A program made the position numbers and the translations under genes. From positions 1 through 64,000 of the forward strand of contig JAFEDF010000112.1 of the NCBI GenBank assembly GCA_018241785.1: a DNA stretch of 64,000 nt, given 5' to 3'. The notes below the pieces were generated by a model, which saw nothing but the letters and a program-made list of their open reading frames with translations, did not search any database and was not told the DNA's origin. The DNA comes from Pseudomonadota bacterium (GTDB lineage: Bacteria > Pseudomonadota > Gammaproteobacteria > Burkholderiales > Casimicrobiaceae). Below are positions 34,446 through 43,482 of the stretch, one piece after another (the first letter of the stretch is position 1; each line of letters starts with the position of its first letter).

Positions 34446-35139
34446 CGCGCGGGTCGTCGCGATCACCGGAGCGGCCGGCAATCTCGGCCGCGCCGTCGCG
34501 GCGGCATTCGAGACGCGCGGGGCGAGGCTCGCGCTCTTCGCGCGCAGCGAAGCTTCGCTGGCGAGCGCGTTCGGCGAGCCGACGGAGCGGCGCATGCACG
34601 TCGTCGCCGACCTCCTCGACCGCGACGCGGTCCTGCGCGCGGTCGCGTCGGTGATCGCGCGCGCGCGACGCATCGACGTGCTCGTCAACGTCGCCGGCGG
34701 ATTCCGCATGGACGGCCCGGTCCACGCGACTTCCGCCACGACCTTCGATTCGCTCTTCGCGCTCAACGTGGTGACGCTCGCCAACATGGCGCATGCGGTG
34801 GTTCCGCACATGCTGGCGGCCGGCCGCGGCGCAATCGTCAACGTGGGTGCGTTCGCCGCAAGCCGCGGCGGCGCGGGCATGGGCGCCTATGCTGCCGCCA
34901 AGAGCGGCGTGATCCGCCTCACCGAGTCGATGGCGGCCGAGCTGCGCGAGCGTGGCATCAACGTGAACTGTGTGCTCCCGACGATTCTCGACACGCCCGA
35001 GAATCGCCGCGACATGCCGCAGGCCGATCCGTCGAAATGGGTCGCCCTCCCCGATCTCGCCGGCGTCATCGCGTTTCTCGCATCGGACGACGCCCGTGCG
35101 GTGCACGGCGCCGCGATCCCGGTCACCGGCCTGTCGTGA
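34435..35139 (+). CDS. Short-chain dehydrogenase/reductase (SDR)
   Basis: A 234-residue Rossmann enzyme. The cofactor loop is ITGAAGNLGRAVA, the NAG motif is VNVAGGFRMDG, and the active-site Tyr/Lys are in GAYAAAKSG. The usual catalytic Ser, 13 residues before the Tyr, appears replaced by Ala (segment VGAFAASRGG). That occurs in some dihydropteridine-reductase-like SDRs, so the reaction may differ from ordinary alcohol oxidation. It overlaps gshA by 11 bases and is presumably co-transcribed. Confidence 0.85.
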   Translation: MEASARVVAITGAAGNLGRAVAAAFETRGARLALFARSEASLASAFGEPTERRMHVVADLLDRDAVLRAVASVIARARRIDVLVNVAGGFRMDGPVHATSATTFDSLFALNVVTLANMAHAVVPHMLAAGRGAIVNVGAFAASRGGAGMGAYAAAKSGVIRLTESMAAELRERGINVNCVLPTILDTPENRRDMPQADPSKWVALPDLAGVIAFLASDDARAVHGAAIPVTGLS

Positions 35140-35177
35140 CTGCGTGCCCGCGCGCGCGCGGCACCGGGAAACACCAT

Positions 35178-35708
35178 TCAGAAGCGCCAGCCGAAGCGCA
35201 CGGCGACGAAGGTGAGGCCGTCGTTGGGCAGCTTGATGTCGGCGTTCGACATGTGCTCGAGGCGCAGCCCGACTTCGAACGAGCGCCGTGTGCCGAGGCG
35301 AAGCCCCGCCTCCAGCCATTCACCGAACTGGAATGCGGTGCCGAGGCTCGGCCCGCCGCGAAGCTGGGTATGCGAGAGCAAGTGCGCGCCGACGCCGATC
35401 CCCGCGTAGGGCGCCATGTCCCGCCGCGGCCACTCGACGCGCAAGTTGGGCGTGACGCCGATCGCGGCGATGTCGGCCGCGCCGAGCGGCTTGCCGCGCC
35501 GCGAGTGGATGTTCATCGCGTCGGCCTCGACGCCCCAGACGAGTCGCGACGCGGTCTCCTCGCGCAGCGCGATCGGGTCGTGCCACGCCCACGCCACTCC
35601 GACGATGCTCGCCTCCCGCGACGCACCACCGATCGCGGCGAGAGTCGCCGCCTGCGCTGCCCCCGCGCACAACGCGCAGCCGACGATGAAGGCGCGCAGG
35701 GCGATCAT
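35178..35708 (-). CDS. PagL-like outer-membrane lipid A 3-O-deacylase family protein
   Basis: A 176-residue protein with a signal peptide (FIVGCALCAGAAQAA) and alternating beta strands ending in GWRF, an outer-membrane C-terminal Phe. The PagL signature EHMSNADIKLPNDG is clear, giving His152, Ser154 and Asn155. In Pseudomonas PagL a catalytic Glu lies 14 residues after the His; here that position is Thr166, so activity may be altered or lost (PagL numbering from memory). The start overlaps the upstream membrane-protein stop by four bases. Confidence 0.82.
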   Translation of the reverse strand: MIALRAFIVGCALCAGAAQAATLAAIGGASREASIVGVAWAWHDPIALREETASRLVWGVEADAMNIHSRRGKPLGAADIAAIGVTPNLRVEWPRRDMAPYAGIGVGAHLLSHTQLRGGPSLGTAFQFGEWLEAGLRLGTRRSFEVGLRLEHMSNADIKLPNDGLTFVAVRFGWRF

Positions 35709-37090
35709 GCGAAGCGGGACGCGCCCAAGGTCACCGCGCCATCCGGGGTGCTGCGAGCGGCCTTGCGCGAAGCGACTGCGAGGAGCAGCGCGAGCGGTCC
35801 CGCGACGATCGGCCAGGTGACGTAGCGAAGCTCGGCGCCGGGGGCGAGCACCACGAGAGGAAGCGTGTAGACGATCGCGCTCGCCGCCGCCGCGATGGCG
35901 ACCCGGCCGAGCGGCCGCCGCAGCGTCGACAGTCCGGCCGCCAGCCATGCCGCGGCGAGGTAGGGAATCGCGGTGAACCACCACGTCGGGGTGAGCGCCG
36001 CCGCGGCCGCGTACACGCGCCGCTGCAACGCAGGGAGCATCGGCGTCGGCAGCGGCGGGTTGTCGCGAAACGCGGTCCGCGCCTCGAAGTACGCGACGCC
36101 CTGGACGGGGCCCCGGTGGGGACCGACCAGCAGCCACAGCGTACGCAGCCGGTGCCTGACGTACGCGCGCGGATGCCCGAGGACGGCCGCGAGCCACGCG
36201 CGGCGCAGCGCGGCGAGCTGCGGCGGCGAATACGGCTCGCCGAGCCCGTCGCGAACGCCGGATCGCGACTTCTGATAGAGGAGCGTGTTGCTCGCCGGAT
36301 CGAATGCTCCGGTCGCGACGAGCTCGTCCGGCGTGAGCCCGACTCCGCGCGTGAACGGCGGCAGAAGCATCGTCCCGCTCGCGACCGAGATCGCCGCAAG
36401 ATCCCACAGGGCGAGCGATGGCCAGACCGTCGCGTGCTCGCGCGCGATCGTGCGGTCGATGACGACGGAGAGCGAAAACGAGACGATGCACAGCACCACG
36501 GCGGCCGCGCACGCGCTCCCCCAGCCCCGCGCACCGTGCCGTGGCGATCCGCGCGCTCCACGGAAGGCCTGCGCGGCGATTCCGCCGAAGGGCAGGAGCG
36601 CAATGGCAGCGTTGTGCCGGATGCACCCCGCCCATACCAGCACCGCGCAGGCGGCGACGAGCGGCGCCCGGCGGTGCGTCCCGGCGCCCCAGGCCGCAAG
36701 GCCGGTCGCGAACGTCATCGCCGCGGCGAAATGCGCATCGGACAGGAGTTGCGCCATCTCGACCAGCGCGAGCGGCGCAAAGCCGAGGATGGCGAGCCAC
36801 GCGACCCGCCACCACGGCGACTTCGCGGCAGCGGCCACGCAGAGCCCGAGGCCCGCCCAGTACATCGCGAGGTTGAGCCACAGCAGCGACGCGGGCCCCG
36901 CCCCGACTCGCAGGAGCAGCGACCACAGCGCGGTCATCGCGACCGGCGACGTGTCGTTGAACCTCCCGCTGTGGGCCTGCCACAACTGGTAGGCCGAGTC
37001 GAACGGAAACTGGCCGGGATGCATCGCGAGGCCCGTCACGGCAAACCCCGCGAGGGGAGCGACGAGCGCGAGCGTTCGGTCCACTTTCAT
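35705..37090 (-). CDS. Polytopic membrane protein, GT-C-like, unclassified
   Basis: A 461-residue protein with about ten membrane helices. The first periplasmic loop (HPGQFPFDSAYQLWQAHSGR, then FNDTSPVAMTALW) has the layout of GT-C glycosyltransferases, with an acidic residue after helix 1. A large loop in the second half contains DELVATGAFDPASNTLLYQKSR. I cannot assign a named family. It is divergent from gtrA-GT2 and overlaps the PagL-like gene, so a role in modifying lipid A or surface glycan with a polyprenyl-linked sugar made by the GtrA/GT2 pair is an inference. Confidence 0.7.
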   Translation of the reverse strand: MKVDRTLALVAPLAGFAVTGLAMHPGQFPFDSAYQLWQAHSGRFNDTSPVAMTALWSLLLRVGAGPASLLWLNLAMYWAGLGLCVAAAAKSPWWRVAWLAILGFAPLALVEMAQLLSDAHFAAAMTFATGLAAWGAGTHRRAPLVAACAVLVWAGCIRHNAAIALLPFGGIAAQAFRGARGSPRHGARGWGSACAAAVVLCIVSFSLSVVIDRTIAREHATVWPSLALWDLAAISVASGTMLLPPFTRGVGLTPDELVATGAFDPASNTLLYQKSRSGVRDGLGEPYSPPQLAALRRAWLAAVLGHPRAYVRHRLRTLWLLVGPHRGPVQGVAYFEARTAFRDNPPLPTPMLPALQRRVYAAAAALTPTWWFTAIPYLAAAWLAAGLSTLRRPLGRVAIAAAASAIVYTLPLVVLAPGAELRYVTWPIVAGPLALLLAVASRKAARSTPDGAVTLGASRFA

Positions 37091-37128
37091 CCCGCTGAGT
37101 ATAATTCCCCGCTCCGGCGCGACGATCG

Positions 37129-37494
37129 ATGCTTCGCCAATTCTTCCGCTATGCGGCGGCCGGCGCAATCGGCACCGCCGTGCAATATGCGATCCTCGTC
37201 GCGCTCGTCGAGAGCCTGCAGGTGCAGGCGGTCGCTGCCTCGACGATCGGCGCCGTCGCGGGTGCATTCGTCAACTACGGGCTCAACCACCGCTACACGT
37301 TCGGCAGCGATGCGCCGCACGCGCGCGCCCTGCCGCGGTTCGCGGCCACCGCGCTCGCCGGCATCGCGCTCAACGCCGCGGTCGTCGCGCTGCTCGTGTC
37401 GGCCGCACGCACGAACTACCTCGCCGCACAGGTCGTGGCGACGGCCGCGGTGCTCGCCTTCACCTTTCTCGGCAACCGCCGGTGGACGTTCTGA
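37129..37494 (+). CDS. GtrA family membrane protein
   Basis: A 121-residue protein with four membrane helices, starting FFRYAAAGAIGTAVQYAIL and ending FTFLGNRRWTF, the typical GtrA ends; the central NYGLNHRYTF repeats the family motif. GtrA proteins are thought to flip polyprenyl-phosphate sugars made by a partner GT2 (GtrB). The GT2 gene overlaps its last 13 bases. Confidence 0.9.
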   Translation: MLRQFFRYAAAGAIGTAVQYAILVALVESLQVQAVAASTIGAVAGAFVNYGLNHRYTFGSDAPHARALPRFAATALAGIALNAAVVALLVSAARTNYLAAQVVATAAVLAFTFLGNRRWTF

Positions 37495-38495
37495 GCGACG
37501 CCGCGACGACGCAGACGCTCTCGATCGTCGTGCCGGTGCACGACGAAGCGCAGGTGCTGCCGGAATTTGCACGCCGGCTCGGCGCGGTCCTCGCCACGCT
37601 CGACGTCGGCTGCGAGGTCCTCTACGTCAACGACGGCAGCCGCGACGGGTCCCTCGAACTGCTGTGCGCGCTTCGCGACAGCGATCCGCGGGTCGGGGTC
37701 ATCGACCTGTCGCGCAATTTCGGCAAGGAGATCGCGATGAGTGCGGGACTCGACGCGGCGCGCGGCGATGCGGTCATCGTGATCGACGCCGATCTCCAGG
37801 ACCCCCCGGAGTGCATTCCGGCGATGGTCGGCGCGTGGCGCGACGGCTGCGACGTCGTGCTGATGCGAAGGCGCAGCCGCGACCGCGACGGCTGGCTGAA
37901 GGCCGCAACCGCGCACCTGTTCTACCGCGTCATCGGTCGCATGAGCCCGATCGCCATTCCCGCCGATGTCGGCGACTTCCGCCTGCTGTCGCGGCGCGCA
38001 ACCGATGCGCTGCGCCGCCTTCCTGAGCGAAGCAGGTTCATGAAGGGGCTCTTCGCGTGGATCGGCTACCCGGCGCGCGAGCTCGTCTTCGACCGCGAGC
38101 CGCGCCACGCCGGCCGCAGCAGCTGGAACTGGTGGAGCCTGTGGAACTTCGCACTCGAGGGCATCACGTCGTTCTCGGCGGTGCCGCTCAAGGTCGCGAG
38201 CTACGTCGGCCTCGTCACCGCGCTCGTCGCGTTCGGCTACGGCGCCTACGTCGTGATCAAGACGGTCGTCTTCGGCAATCCGGTCCCCGGCTACCCGTCG
38301 CTCGTCACGCTGATCCTGTTTCTCGGCGGGCTGCAGCTGATGGCGCTCGGCATCATCGGCGAGTACCTCGCGCGCATGTTCGTCGAGGTCAAGCAGCGCC
38401 CGCTCTACCTCGTCCAGCGGCACCTCGCACCGCGTCGGCCGCTCCGGGGCTGCGTCCCGCTTGAGCAGAGCAGGTCACGCGAGGAGACTTCGTAG
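37482..38495 (+). CDS. GtrB-like family 2 glycosyltransferase (polyprenyl-phosphate sugar synthase)
   Basis: A 337-residue enzyme. GT-A domain: LSIVVPVHDEAQVLPEF, VNDGSRDGS, NFGKEIAMSAGLDAARGD and DADLQDPPE (DxD-type metal site). Two C-terminal helices follow (SYVGLVTALVAFGYGAYVV and LVTLILFLGGLQLMALGIIGEYLARMF), as in GtrB/DPM-like proteins. The end is altered: after APRRPL the tail RGCVPLEQSRSREETS is unlike the second copy of the same segment at 63625, which probably preserves the original end. The change lies exactly where the flanking direct repeat stops. Confidence 0.9.
   Translation: MDVLSDAATTQTLSIVVPVHDEAQVLPEFARRLGAVLATLDVGCEVLYVNDGSRDGSLELLCALRDSDPRVGVIDLSRNFGKEIAMSAGLDAARGDAVIVIDADLQDPPECIPAMVGAWRDGCDVVLMRRRSRDRDGWLKAATAHLFYRVIGRMSPIAIPADVGDFRLLSRRATDALRRLPERSRFMKGLFAWIGYPARELVFDREPRHAGRSSWNWWSLWNFALEGITSFSAVPLKVASYVGLVTALVAFGYGAYVVIKTVVFGNPVPGYPSLVTLILFLGGLQLMALGIIGEYLARMFVEVKQRPLYLVQRHLAPRRPLRGCVPLEQSRSREETS
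38373..38443 (+). repeat. Left direct repeat (DR-L) of the methyl-catabolism island
   Basis: These 71 bases inside the GT2 gene recur at 63625-63695 in the same orientation with two substitutions (38392 A to G; 38419 G to T). They code for the C-terminal segment MFVEVKQRPLYLVQ and on to APRRPL. Sequence identity stops abruptly at 38443/63695. Direct repeats of a gene's 3' end at both ends of an accessory block are the usual trace of site-specific insertion or of recombination. Confidence 0.92.
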
Positions 38496-38618
38496 CGGAC
38501 CCGATGGCGGCAACGTCACCAGGGTGTCGCAGGTCCACGAGGTCCGTCGCGCAACCATGAATCTAGCGCAGTGGGCCGAGGTGTCCGGCGTGGATTGGCG
38601 CTTGGACGCACGACGCCC

Positions 38619-39647
38619 TCATCCTGCAAGAAATGCGGCGATACTGTGGTTCAGGAACGCCCCGTCGGCTGCGTCGAGATTGGCCGCAGCGGAGTGCCCC
38701 TGACAGGACGGGATCTCGACGTAGCTTGCGCCGGGAATCGCCGCCGCTGCCTCGCGCGCGGCCGCGACGGGATTGAACAGGTCGAGTGGCGGAGCAAGGA
38801 TCAGCGTGCGCGCGCGCACTGACGCGAGCGCGCGGACGGTGCCACCCGCGCAGCCGGGGGTGGTGCCGACGTCGTGCGCCGCGTAGGCGCGCGACTGGTA
38901 GAGAAAATCGGTGGCGTCGAAGTCTTGTGCGCGCTGCAGGGCGGCGATGCCGTCGAACCATGCGCCGACGCCGCTCACGTCGACTGCACGGTCGAGTGCC
39001 TCGGGTGTGCGCATGACCAGCGCATGCATGAGACCTGCGTATGCGCGCCAGCCGCGCTCGGGTGCGCCACGGAACCCCTCGTCGGTCCATGCGGGATCGG
39101 CCATGAGACATGCGCACGCCACCTCGGCCACCATCGCCGCCCAGGGCGTGGTCCTCGCCATGGGCGTCATCGCCACCACGGAATCCATCCGGTCGGGATG
39201 GCTCACGGCCCACTGGAGCGCCTGCATGCCGCCCATCGACGCACCGACCACCGCGGCGAGATGTCCGACGCCGAGCTGGTCGAGCAGGCGCCGCTGCGCC
39301 TCGATCATGTCGCGCAGACCAAATTGCGGGAAGCTCATGCCGGGCTGGCCAAGGCTGTTCGAGGGTGAAGTGGACAGGCCGTTGCCGATCGGGTCAACCG
39401 CGACGACGGCGTGGCGCGCGGGATCGAGCGCACGGCCTTTGCCGATCAGGAAGTCGAGCCGATGGTGCGTGCCGGTGATCGCTGAACAGACCAGGATGAC
39501 CCCCGCCGGCGCATCGAGGCTCCCGTGGACGACGTACGACTGGCGGCAATCGGCGATCACCCCCCCAGTCTCGAGCGGAAGGTCGCCGAGTCTCGCCACT
39601 CGGTGCGGCGCATCGACGTGCCACGAAGCGAGCGGCGGGTGGCGCAC
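38619..39647 (-). CDS. MetX-like alpha/beta-hydrolase (homoserine O-acetyltransferase family)
   Basis: A 342-residue alpha/beta-hydrolase. The triad is readable: Ser in VVGASMGGMQALQWA, Asp in LILAPPLDLFNP and His in CQGHSAAANLD. The motif GNGLSTSPSNS and LLDQLGVGHL match the MetX family, but the N-terminal part is divergent and the protein is shorter than typical MetX (~380). It may acylate another alcohol or act as a hydrolase or esterase. It follows the dehydrogenase gene by 31 bases on the same strand, so the two are probably one operon, arguing for a role in the island's pathway and not methionine synthesis. Confidence 0.78.
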   Translation of the reverse strand: MRHPPLASWHVDAPHRVARLGDLPLETGGVIADCRQSYVVHGSLDAPAGVILVCSAITGTHHRLDFLIGKGRALDPARHAVVAVDPIGNGLSTSPSNSLGQPGMSFPQFGLRDMIEAQRRLLDQLGVGHLAAVVGASMGGMQALQWAVSHPDRMDSVVAMTPMARTTPWAAMVAEVACACLMADPAWTDEGFRGAPERGWRAYAGLMHALVMRTPEALDRAVDVSGVGAWFDGIAALQRAQDFDATDFLYQSRAYAAHDVGTTPGCAGGTVRALASVRARTLILAPPLDLFNPVAAAREAAAAIPGASYVEIPSCQGHSAAANLDAADGAFLNHSIAAFLAG

Positions 39648-39678
39648 GGTTCGTCGCTTCAGGCGAGATGAGTGCCCG

Positions 39679-40800
39679 TTATGGCCGCAGCAGGCCAGGA
39701 TCGAGCACGATCACCGTGCGCAGGCCTTCGCCGCGCGCCAGGGCGTCGAAGCCCTGGTTGATGGCATCGAGGTCAATGCGCGCGGTGATCAATGGATCGA
39801 GCAGGATGCGGCCTTCGAGGTATTGGTCGACGATCCACGGAAAGTCGTGGCTCGGATGCGCATCGCCGTAGCTCGAACGCACGATCCGCTTCTCACCCAT
39901 CAGCGAGCCCCAGCGAAAGCTCACCTCGCGCTCGACGTCGACCTTGCCGAGCCACACGACGTCGCCGCCCGGGCGCGCCACCTCGACCGACAGGCGCAGT
40001 GACGCCTGGGTGCCTGCCGCCTCGAATGCGTAGTCGACGCCGCGGCCACCGGTGAGTCCGCGGATCGCGTCGAGCACGCCGCCGTCACCGCCGTCGATGA
40101 CGTCCGTGGCGCCGAAGGCAAGCGCGCGCTCGCGGCGGCGCGGATCGAGATCGACGCCGACGATGCGTGCAGCCCCCGCGAGCCGCGCCCCCTGCAGCAC
40201 GTTGAGTCCGACCGCGCCGCAACCGATCACCGCGACGCTCGATCCAGCAGCAACCCGCGCCTTGCGAACCGCCGCGCCGATGCCGGTCATCACGCCGCAA
40301 CCGATGATTGATGCCCGATCGAGCGGTATGTCGCGCGACACGGGAACCGCTCCTGCCTGCGGTACTACCGTGTACTGCGCGTGGGTCGAGGTGGTGAAGT
40401 AGTGGTGCACCGGCATACCGTCGAGACTCATCCGGGTGGTGCCGTCCATCAGGTGACCGCGCGGCTGATGACGGGTGTACGGTTCACACAGGATCGGCAT
40501 CCCATGCTCGCAGTAATAGCAGTGACCACAGTGCGGGTTCCACGAGCAGATGACATGGTCGCCCGGCTTCACGCGGGTCACGCCGCTTCCCACCGCCTCG
40601 ACCACTCCGGCACCTTCGTGGCCGAGCACGACCGGCATCGGATACACAAGGCTTCCCTGGATCACCTCGAGATCGGTGTGGCACAGACCGCTCGCCGCGA
40701 GCCGGACCAGTACGTCGTCGCTGCCAAGCGGCGCCATGTCGAGAGTCTCCACGCGAAGCGGAGTGCCCGGTGCGTGCAGCACTGCTGCATCAAACTTCAT
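39679..40800 (-). CDS. Zn-dependent class III-like alcohol dehydrogenase
   Basis: A 373-residue medium-chain dehydrogenase. The catalytic zinc ligands are in GLCHTDLE and GHEGAGVVE, and the structural zinc loop has four Cys (CGHCYYCEHGMPILC). The NAD fold is VAVIGCGAVGLNVLQGA. Closest by eye to the S-(hydroxymethyl)glutathione/mycothiol dehydrogenase group, which would fit formaldehyde disposal in a C1 island, but substrate is not determined by these motifs. Precedes the MetX-like gene and is separated from the cyclo-ligase by 154 bases that hold no gene. Confidence 0.85.
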   Translation of the reverse strand: MKFDAAVLHAPGTPLRVETLDMAPLGSDDVLVRLAASGLCHTDLEVIQGSLVYPMPVVLGHEGAGVVEAVGSGVTRVKPGDHVICSWNPHCGHCYYCEHGMPILCEPYTRHQPRGHLMDGTTRMSLDGMPVHHYFTTSTHAQYTVVPQAGAVPVSRDIPLDRASIIGCGVMTGIGAAVRKARVAAGSSVAVIGCGAVGLNVLQGARLAGAARIVGVDLDPRRRERALAFGATDVIDGGDGGVLDAIRGLTGGRGVDYAFEAAGTQASLRLSVEVARPGGDVVWLGKVDVEREVSFRWGSLMGEKRIVRSSYGDAHPSHDFPWIVDQYLEGRILLDPLITARIDLDAINQGFDALARGEGLRTVIVLDPGLLRP

Positions 40801-40954
40801 GGCTGGAATACGAGGTCAGTCGCGACGCAAGGCATGCCGATTTCGCACCCCGGCTGCGGCCTGCGTATCGCGCCGTGCCAGGGTACGCGGACCGGATTGT
40901 AGCGCCGCGTATGCGTCGCGGGCGAGCGGACCTCGCCGGCGACCAGGACCTCGT

Positions 40955-41608
40955 TCACCCCCGCGTCACGGATCCGCTCTGCACGGTACAACCTATGCCG
41001 CGCGACTCGCTCACGATCTCCATGATGCCGAAGTCATGCGCTTCGATCGGAACCGCGTTCACGACCTGCAGGTCGAACGCGCCGGCGACTGTGTACGGTG
41101 TACCGCCTTCGGCGATCGACCGGCGCAACAGCCGGTCGTAGTACCCCTTGCCGTAGCCCAGCCGCCGCCCATGCGGATCGAAAGCGACGCCCGGCACGAG
41201 GACGAACTGCAGGTCGGCCGCATGCACGAGCCTGCAGCCCTCGGGCCGCGGCTCGCGGATGCCCCAGCGATTCGGCACGAGATCATGGGCGAGGTCGTCC
41301 ACCGCATGAAGTGCGAGCGCATCGCGCTGCCGATCGATCCGCGGCAGCACGAGCGTCGCACCGCGTTCCCGGACGGCCGCCAGGATGCGTGATGTGTCGA
41401 GCTCGCTGCCGAACGTCGAATAGGCCATCACGACGCCCGCACTCGTGAACGCAGGGTGGGCCAGAACGGCGTCCTGGATCCGGTCGGCCGCTGCGGCGCG
41501 CGACGCCGGCGACATCGCATCGCGCAAAGCGAGGATTCGCCGCCGGAGGGCAGCCTTTTCGGCCGCGACGGCATCCGGTGTCGTGTGAGGCGACATCGGC
41601 CGGACCAT
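40955..41608 (-). CDS. ygfA: 5-formyltetrahydrofolate cyclo-ligase
   Basis: A 217-residue enzyme turning 5-formyl-THF to 5,10-methenyl-THF with ATP. It shows AEKAALRRRILALRD, VVMAYSTFGSELDT, PNRWGIREP and VPGVAFDPHGRRLGYGKGYYDRLL, all family hallmarks. It follows fhs by 19 bases in the same direction, forming a folate C1 operon. It would rescue the dead-end 5-formyl folate that accumulates during heavy C1 flux. Start at 41608; a second Met four codons on is possible. Confidence 0.93.
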   Translation of the reverse strand: MVRPMSPHTTPDAVAAEKAALRRRILALRDAMSPASRAAAADRIQDAVLAHPAFTSAGVVMAYSTFGSELDTSRILAAVRERGATLVLPRIDRQRDALALHAVDDLAHDLVPNRWGIREPRPEGCRLVHAADLQFVLVPGVAFDPHGRRLGYGKGYYDRLLRRSIAEGGTPYTVAGAFDLQVVNAVPIEAHDFGIMEIVSESRGIGCTVQSGSVTRG

Positions 41609-41627
41609 GAAGCCGCGCGAGCCCCGG

Positions 41628-43331
41628 TCAGGAGAGACCGAGCAGCGCCCCGGCCTCGTCGATGTCGATACGCAGCGCCGATGGCGACTTCGGCAAACCC
41701 GGCATGGTCATGATGTCGCCGCAGATCATGACGACGAATTCGGCTCCGGCGGCCAGCCGCACCTCGCGGACGTTCAGCACGTGATGCGACGGTGCACCGC
41801 GCAATTGCGGGTCGGTCGAGAACGAGTACTGCGTCTTGGCGATGCACACGGGATAATGACCGTAGCCGTCATGCTGGAGCTTGCGGATCTGCTCGCGCAC
41901 ACGCGTATCCGCGATCACCTCGCTCGCCCCGTAGAGCGTGGTCGCAATCGTGCAGATCTTGTCCCATAACGGCGTGCCATCCGCGTACACGAAGCGAAAA
42001 TCGGATGGCGTCGCGTCGATCGTGCGGACCACGGCGCGCGCGAGTTCCGCCGCGCCTTCACCTCCCTCGGCCCAGTGTCGCGCAACCACGACTTCGGCCC
42101 CATGATGAGCAATCTTGCGCCGCAGCGCCGCGATCTCGGCATCGGTGTCGCTCGAGAAATGGTTGACCGCAACGACGCATGGAAGCCCGAAATGGTTGCG
42201 AACATTGTTCACGTGTCGCTCCAGGTTCGGGATCCCGCGCTCGACAGCGGCAACGTTCTCGGCGGCAAGGTTCGATGCATCGACACCCCCGTGATACTTG
42301 AGCGCGCGGATCGTCGCGACGATCACTGCAGCGTCCGGGCGCAGGCCCGCCTTGCGGCACTTGATGTCGACGAACTTCTCGGCGCCGAGATCGGCGCCGA
42401 ATCCGGCCTCGGTCACGACGTAGTCGGCGAGCTTGAGCGCGGTGGAAGTCGCGATGACCGAGTTGCAGCCGTGCGCAATGTTCGCGAACGGACCGCCATG
42501 GATGAAAGCGGGCGTGTGCTCCAGCGTCTGCACGAGGTTGGGCTTGATTGCCTCACGCAGCAGCGCCGTCATGGCACCGTGCGCGCCCAGATCACGGGCG
42601 GTGACGGGTTTCTGCTGCCGAGTGTATCCGACGACGATGTTGCCGAGCCGCGTCCTGAGATCGGCGAGTCCTGTCGCGAGGCAGAAGATCGCCATCACCT
42701 CCGAGGCAACGACGATGTCGAACCCATCCTGCCTCGGATAGCCATTGCCGGCGCCGCCGAGCGCGACGGTGATGTCCCGCAGCGCGCGGTCGTTCATGTC
42801 CATCACCCGCTTCCAGGTGATCCTCCGGGTATCGAGGTCGAGCGGATTGCCATGATGGATGTGATTGTCGATCAGCGCCGCAAGCAGGTTGTTCGCCAGC
42901 GCGATCGCGTTGAAATCCCCGGTGAAGTGAAGGTTGATGTCCTCCATCGGCACGACCTGGGCGTGACCACCGCCGGCGGCGCCTCCCTTGAGCCCGAAGA
43001 CCGGTCCGAGCGAGGGCTCGCGCAGGCACACTACGGCTCTCTTGCCGATCCGGCCGAGCCCGTCCGCGAGGCCCACCGAGGTCGTGGTCTTTCCCTCGCC
43101 GGGGGGCGTGGGGCTGATCGCGGTGACGAGGACAAGGCGCCCGTTTGGCCGTTGCCGTACCGAGTCGATGTAGTCGAGCGCGAGCTTCGCCTTGTAGTGC
43201 CCATAGGGCTCGAGCGCTTCAGCAGGGATGCCGAGCCGTTCGCCCACTCGCGCGATGGGGAGCATGGCCGCGGCTCGAGCGATTGCGAGATCGTTGGAAA
43301 TGGCGGGTCTCCCGGTCCTGATCGGTGCCAT
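41628..43331 (-). CDS. fhs: Formate-tetrahydrofolate ligase
   Basis: A 567-residue enzyme interconverting formate, ATP and THF with 10-formyl-THF. The P loop is [21 protein letters not shown], and [37 protein letters not shown] is the well-known signature. Run in reverse it makes ATP when C1 units are oxidised. The ATG at 43331 sits inside a palindrome and has no Shine-Dalgarno; an FNR-type box is centred 40 bases upstream, so a leaderless transcript beginning at or near the ATG is a good inference. Confidence 0.96.
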   Translation of the reverse strand: MAPIRTGRPAISNDLAIARAAAMLPIARVGERLGIPAEALEPYGHYKAKLALDYIDSVRQRPNGRLVLVTAISPTPPGEGKTTTSVGLADGLGRIGKRAVVCLREPSLGPVFGLKGGAAGGGHAQVVPMEDINLHFTGDFNAIALANNLLAALIDNHIHHGNPLDLDTRRITWKRVMDMNDRALRDITVALGGAGNGYPRQDGFDIVVASEVMAIFCLATGLADLRTRLGNIVVGYTRQQKPVTARDLGAHGAMTALLREAIKPNLVQTLEHTPAFIHGGPFANIAHGCNSVIATSTALKLADYVVTEAGFGADLGAEKFVDIKCRKAGLRPDAAVIVATIRALKYHGGVDASNLAAENVAAVERGIPNLERHVNNVRNHFGLPCVVAVNHFSSDTDAEIAALRRKIAHHGAEVVVARHWAEGGEGAAELARAVVRTIDATPSDFRFVYADGTPLWDKICTIATTLYGASEVIADTRVREQIRKLQHDGYGHYPVCIAKTQYSFSTDPQLRGAPSHHVLNVREVRLAAGAEFVVMICGDIMTMPGLPKSPSALRIDIDEAGALLGLS

Positions 43332-43345
43332 ATCGCTGATATGGC
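43327..43345. promoter_or_regulatory. Palindromic operator at the fhs start
   Basis: GCCATATC and GATATGGC form a perfect 8-base dyad around GCT. It contains CGCTGATATG (43334-43343), one base from the 10-mer present at three or four other island promoters. It overlaps the fhs start codon and presumed -10, so a bound protein would block transcription. Likely owner: the island's GntR/FCD regulator (inference). Confidence 0.6.
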
Positions 43346-43363
43346 AGTGCGTGCGTCCATGCC

Positions 43364-43377
43364 TTGACGTGGATCAA
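43364..43377. promoter_or_regulatory. FNR/ANR-type box upstream of fhs
   Basis: TTGACGTGGATCAA matches TTGAT-N4-ATCAA at nine of ten positions. Its centre is 40 bases from the fhs ATG, the class II activator position (-41.5) if transcription starts at the ATG. The flanking bases (GATCAAGCACACC and CGATTGC) are shared with the second box at 45234. CRP/FNR-family binding of an anaerobic or redox signal is therefore likely. Confidence 0.65.
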
Positions 43378-43482
43378 GCACACCCGCCGATTGCGGCGAT
43401 CTGTCGCGCTCCGCCGCACCTCATTGCGGTGCAACACCCTGCACCGCCCCGCGCCACCCGACGCGATGGGGCCGATTCCGCC

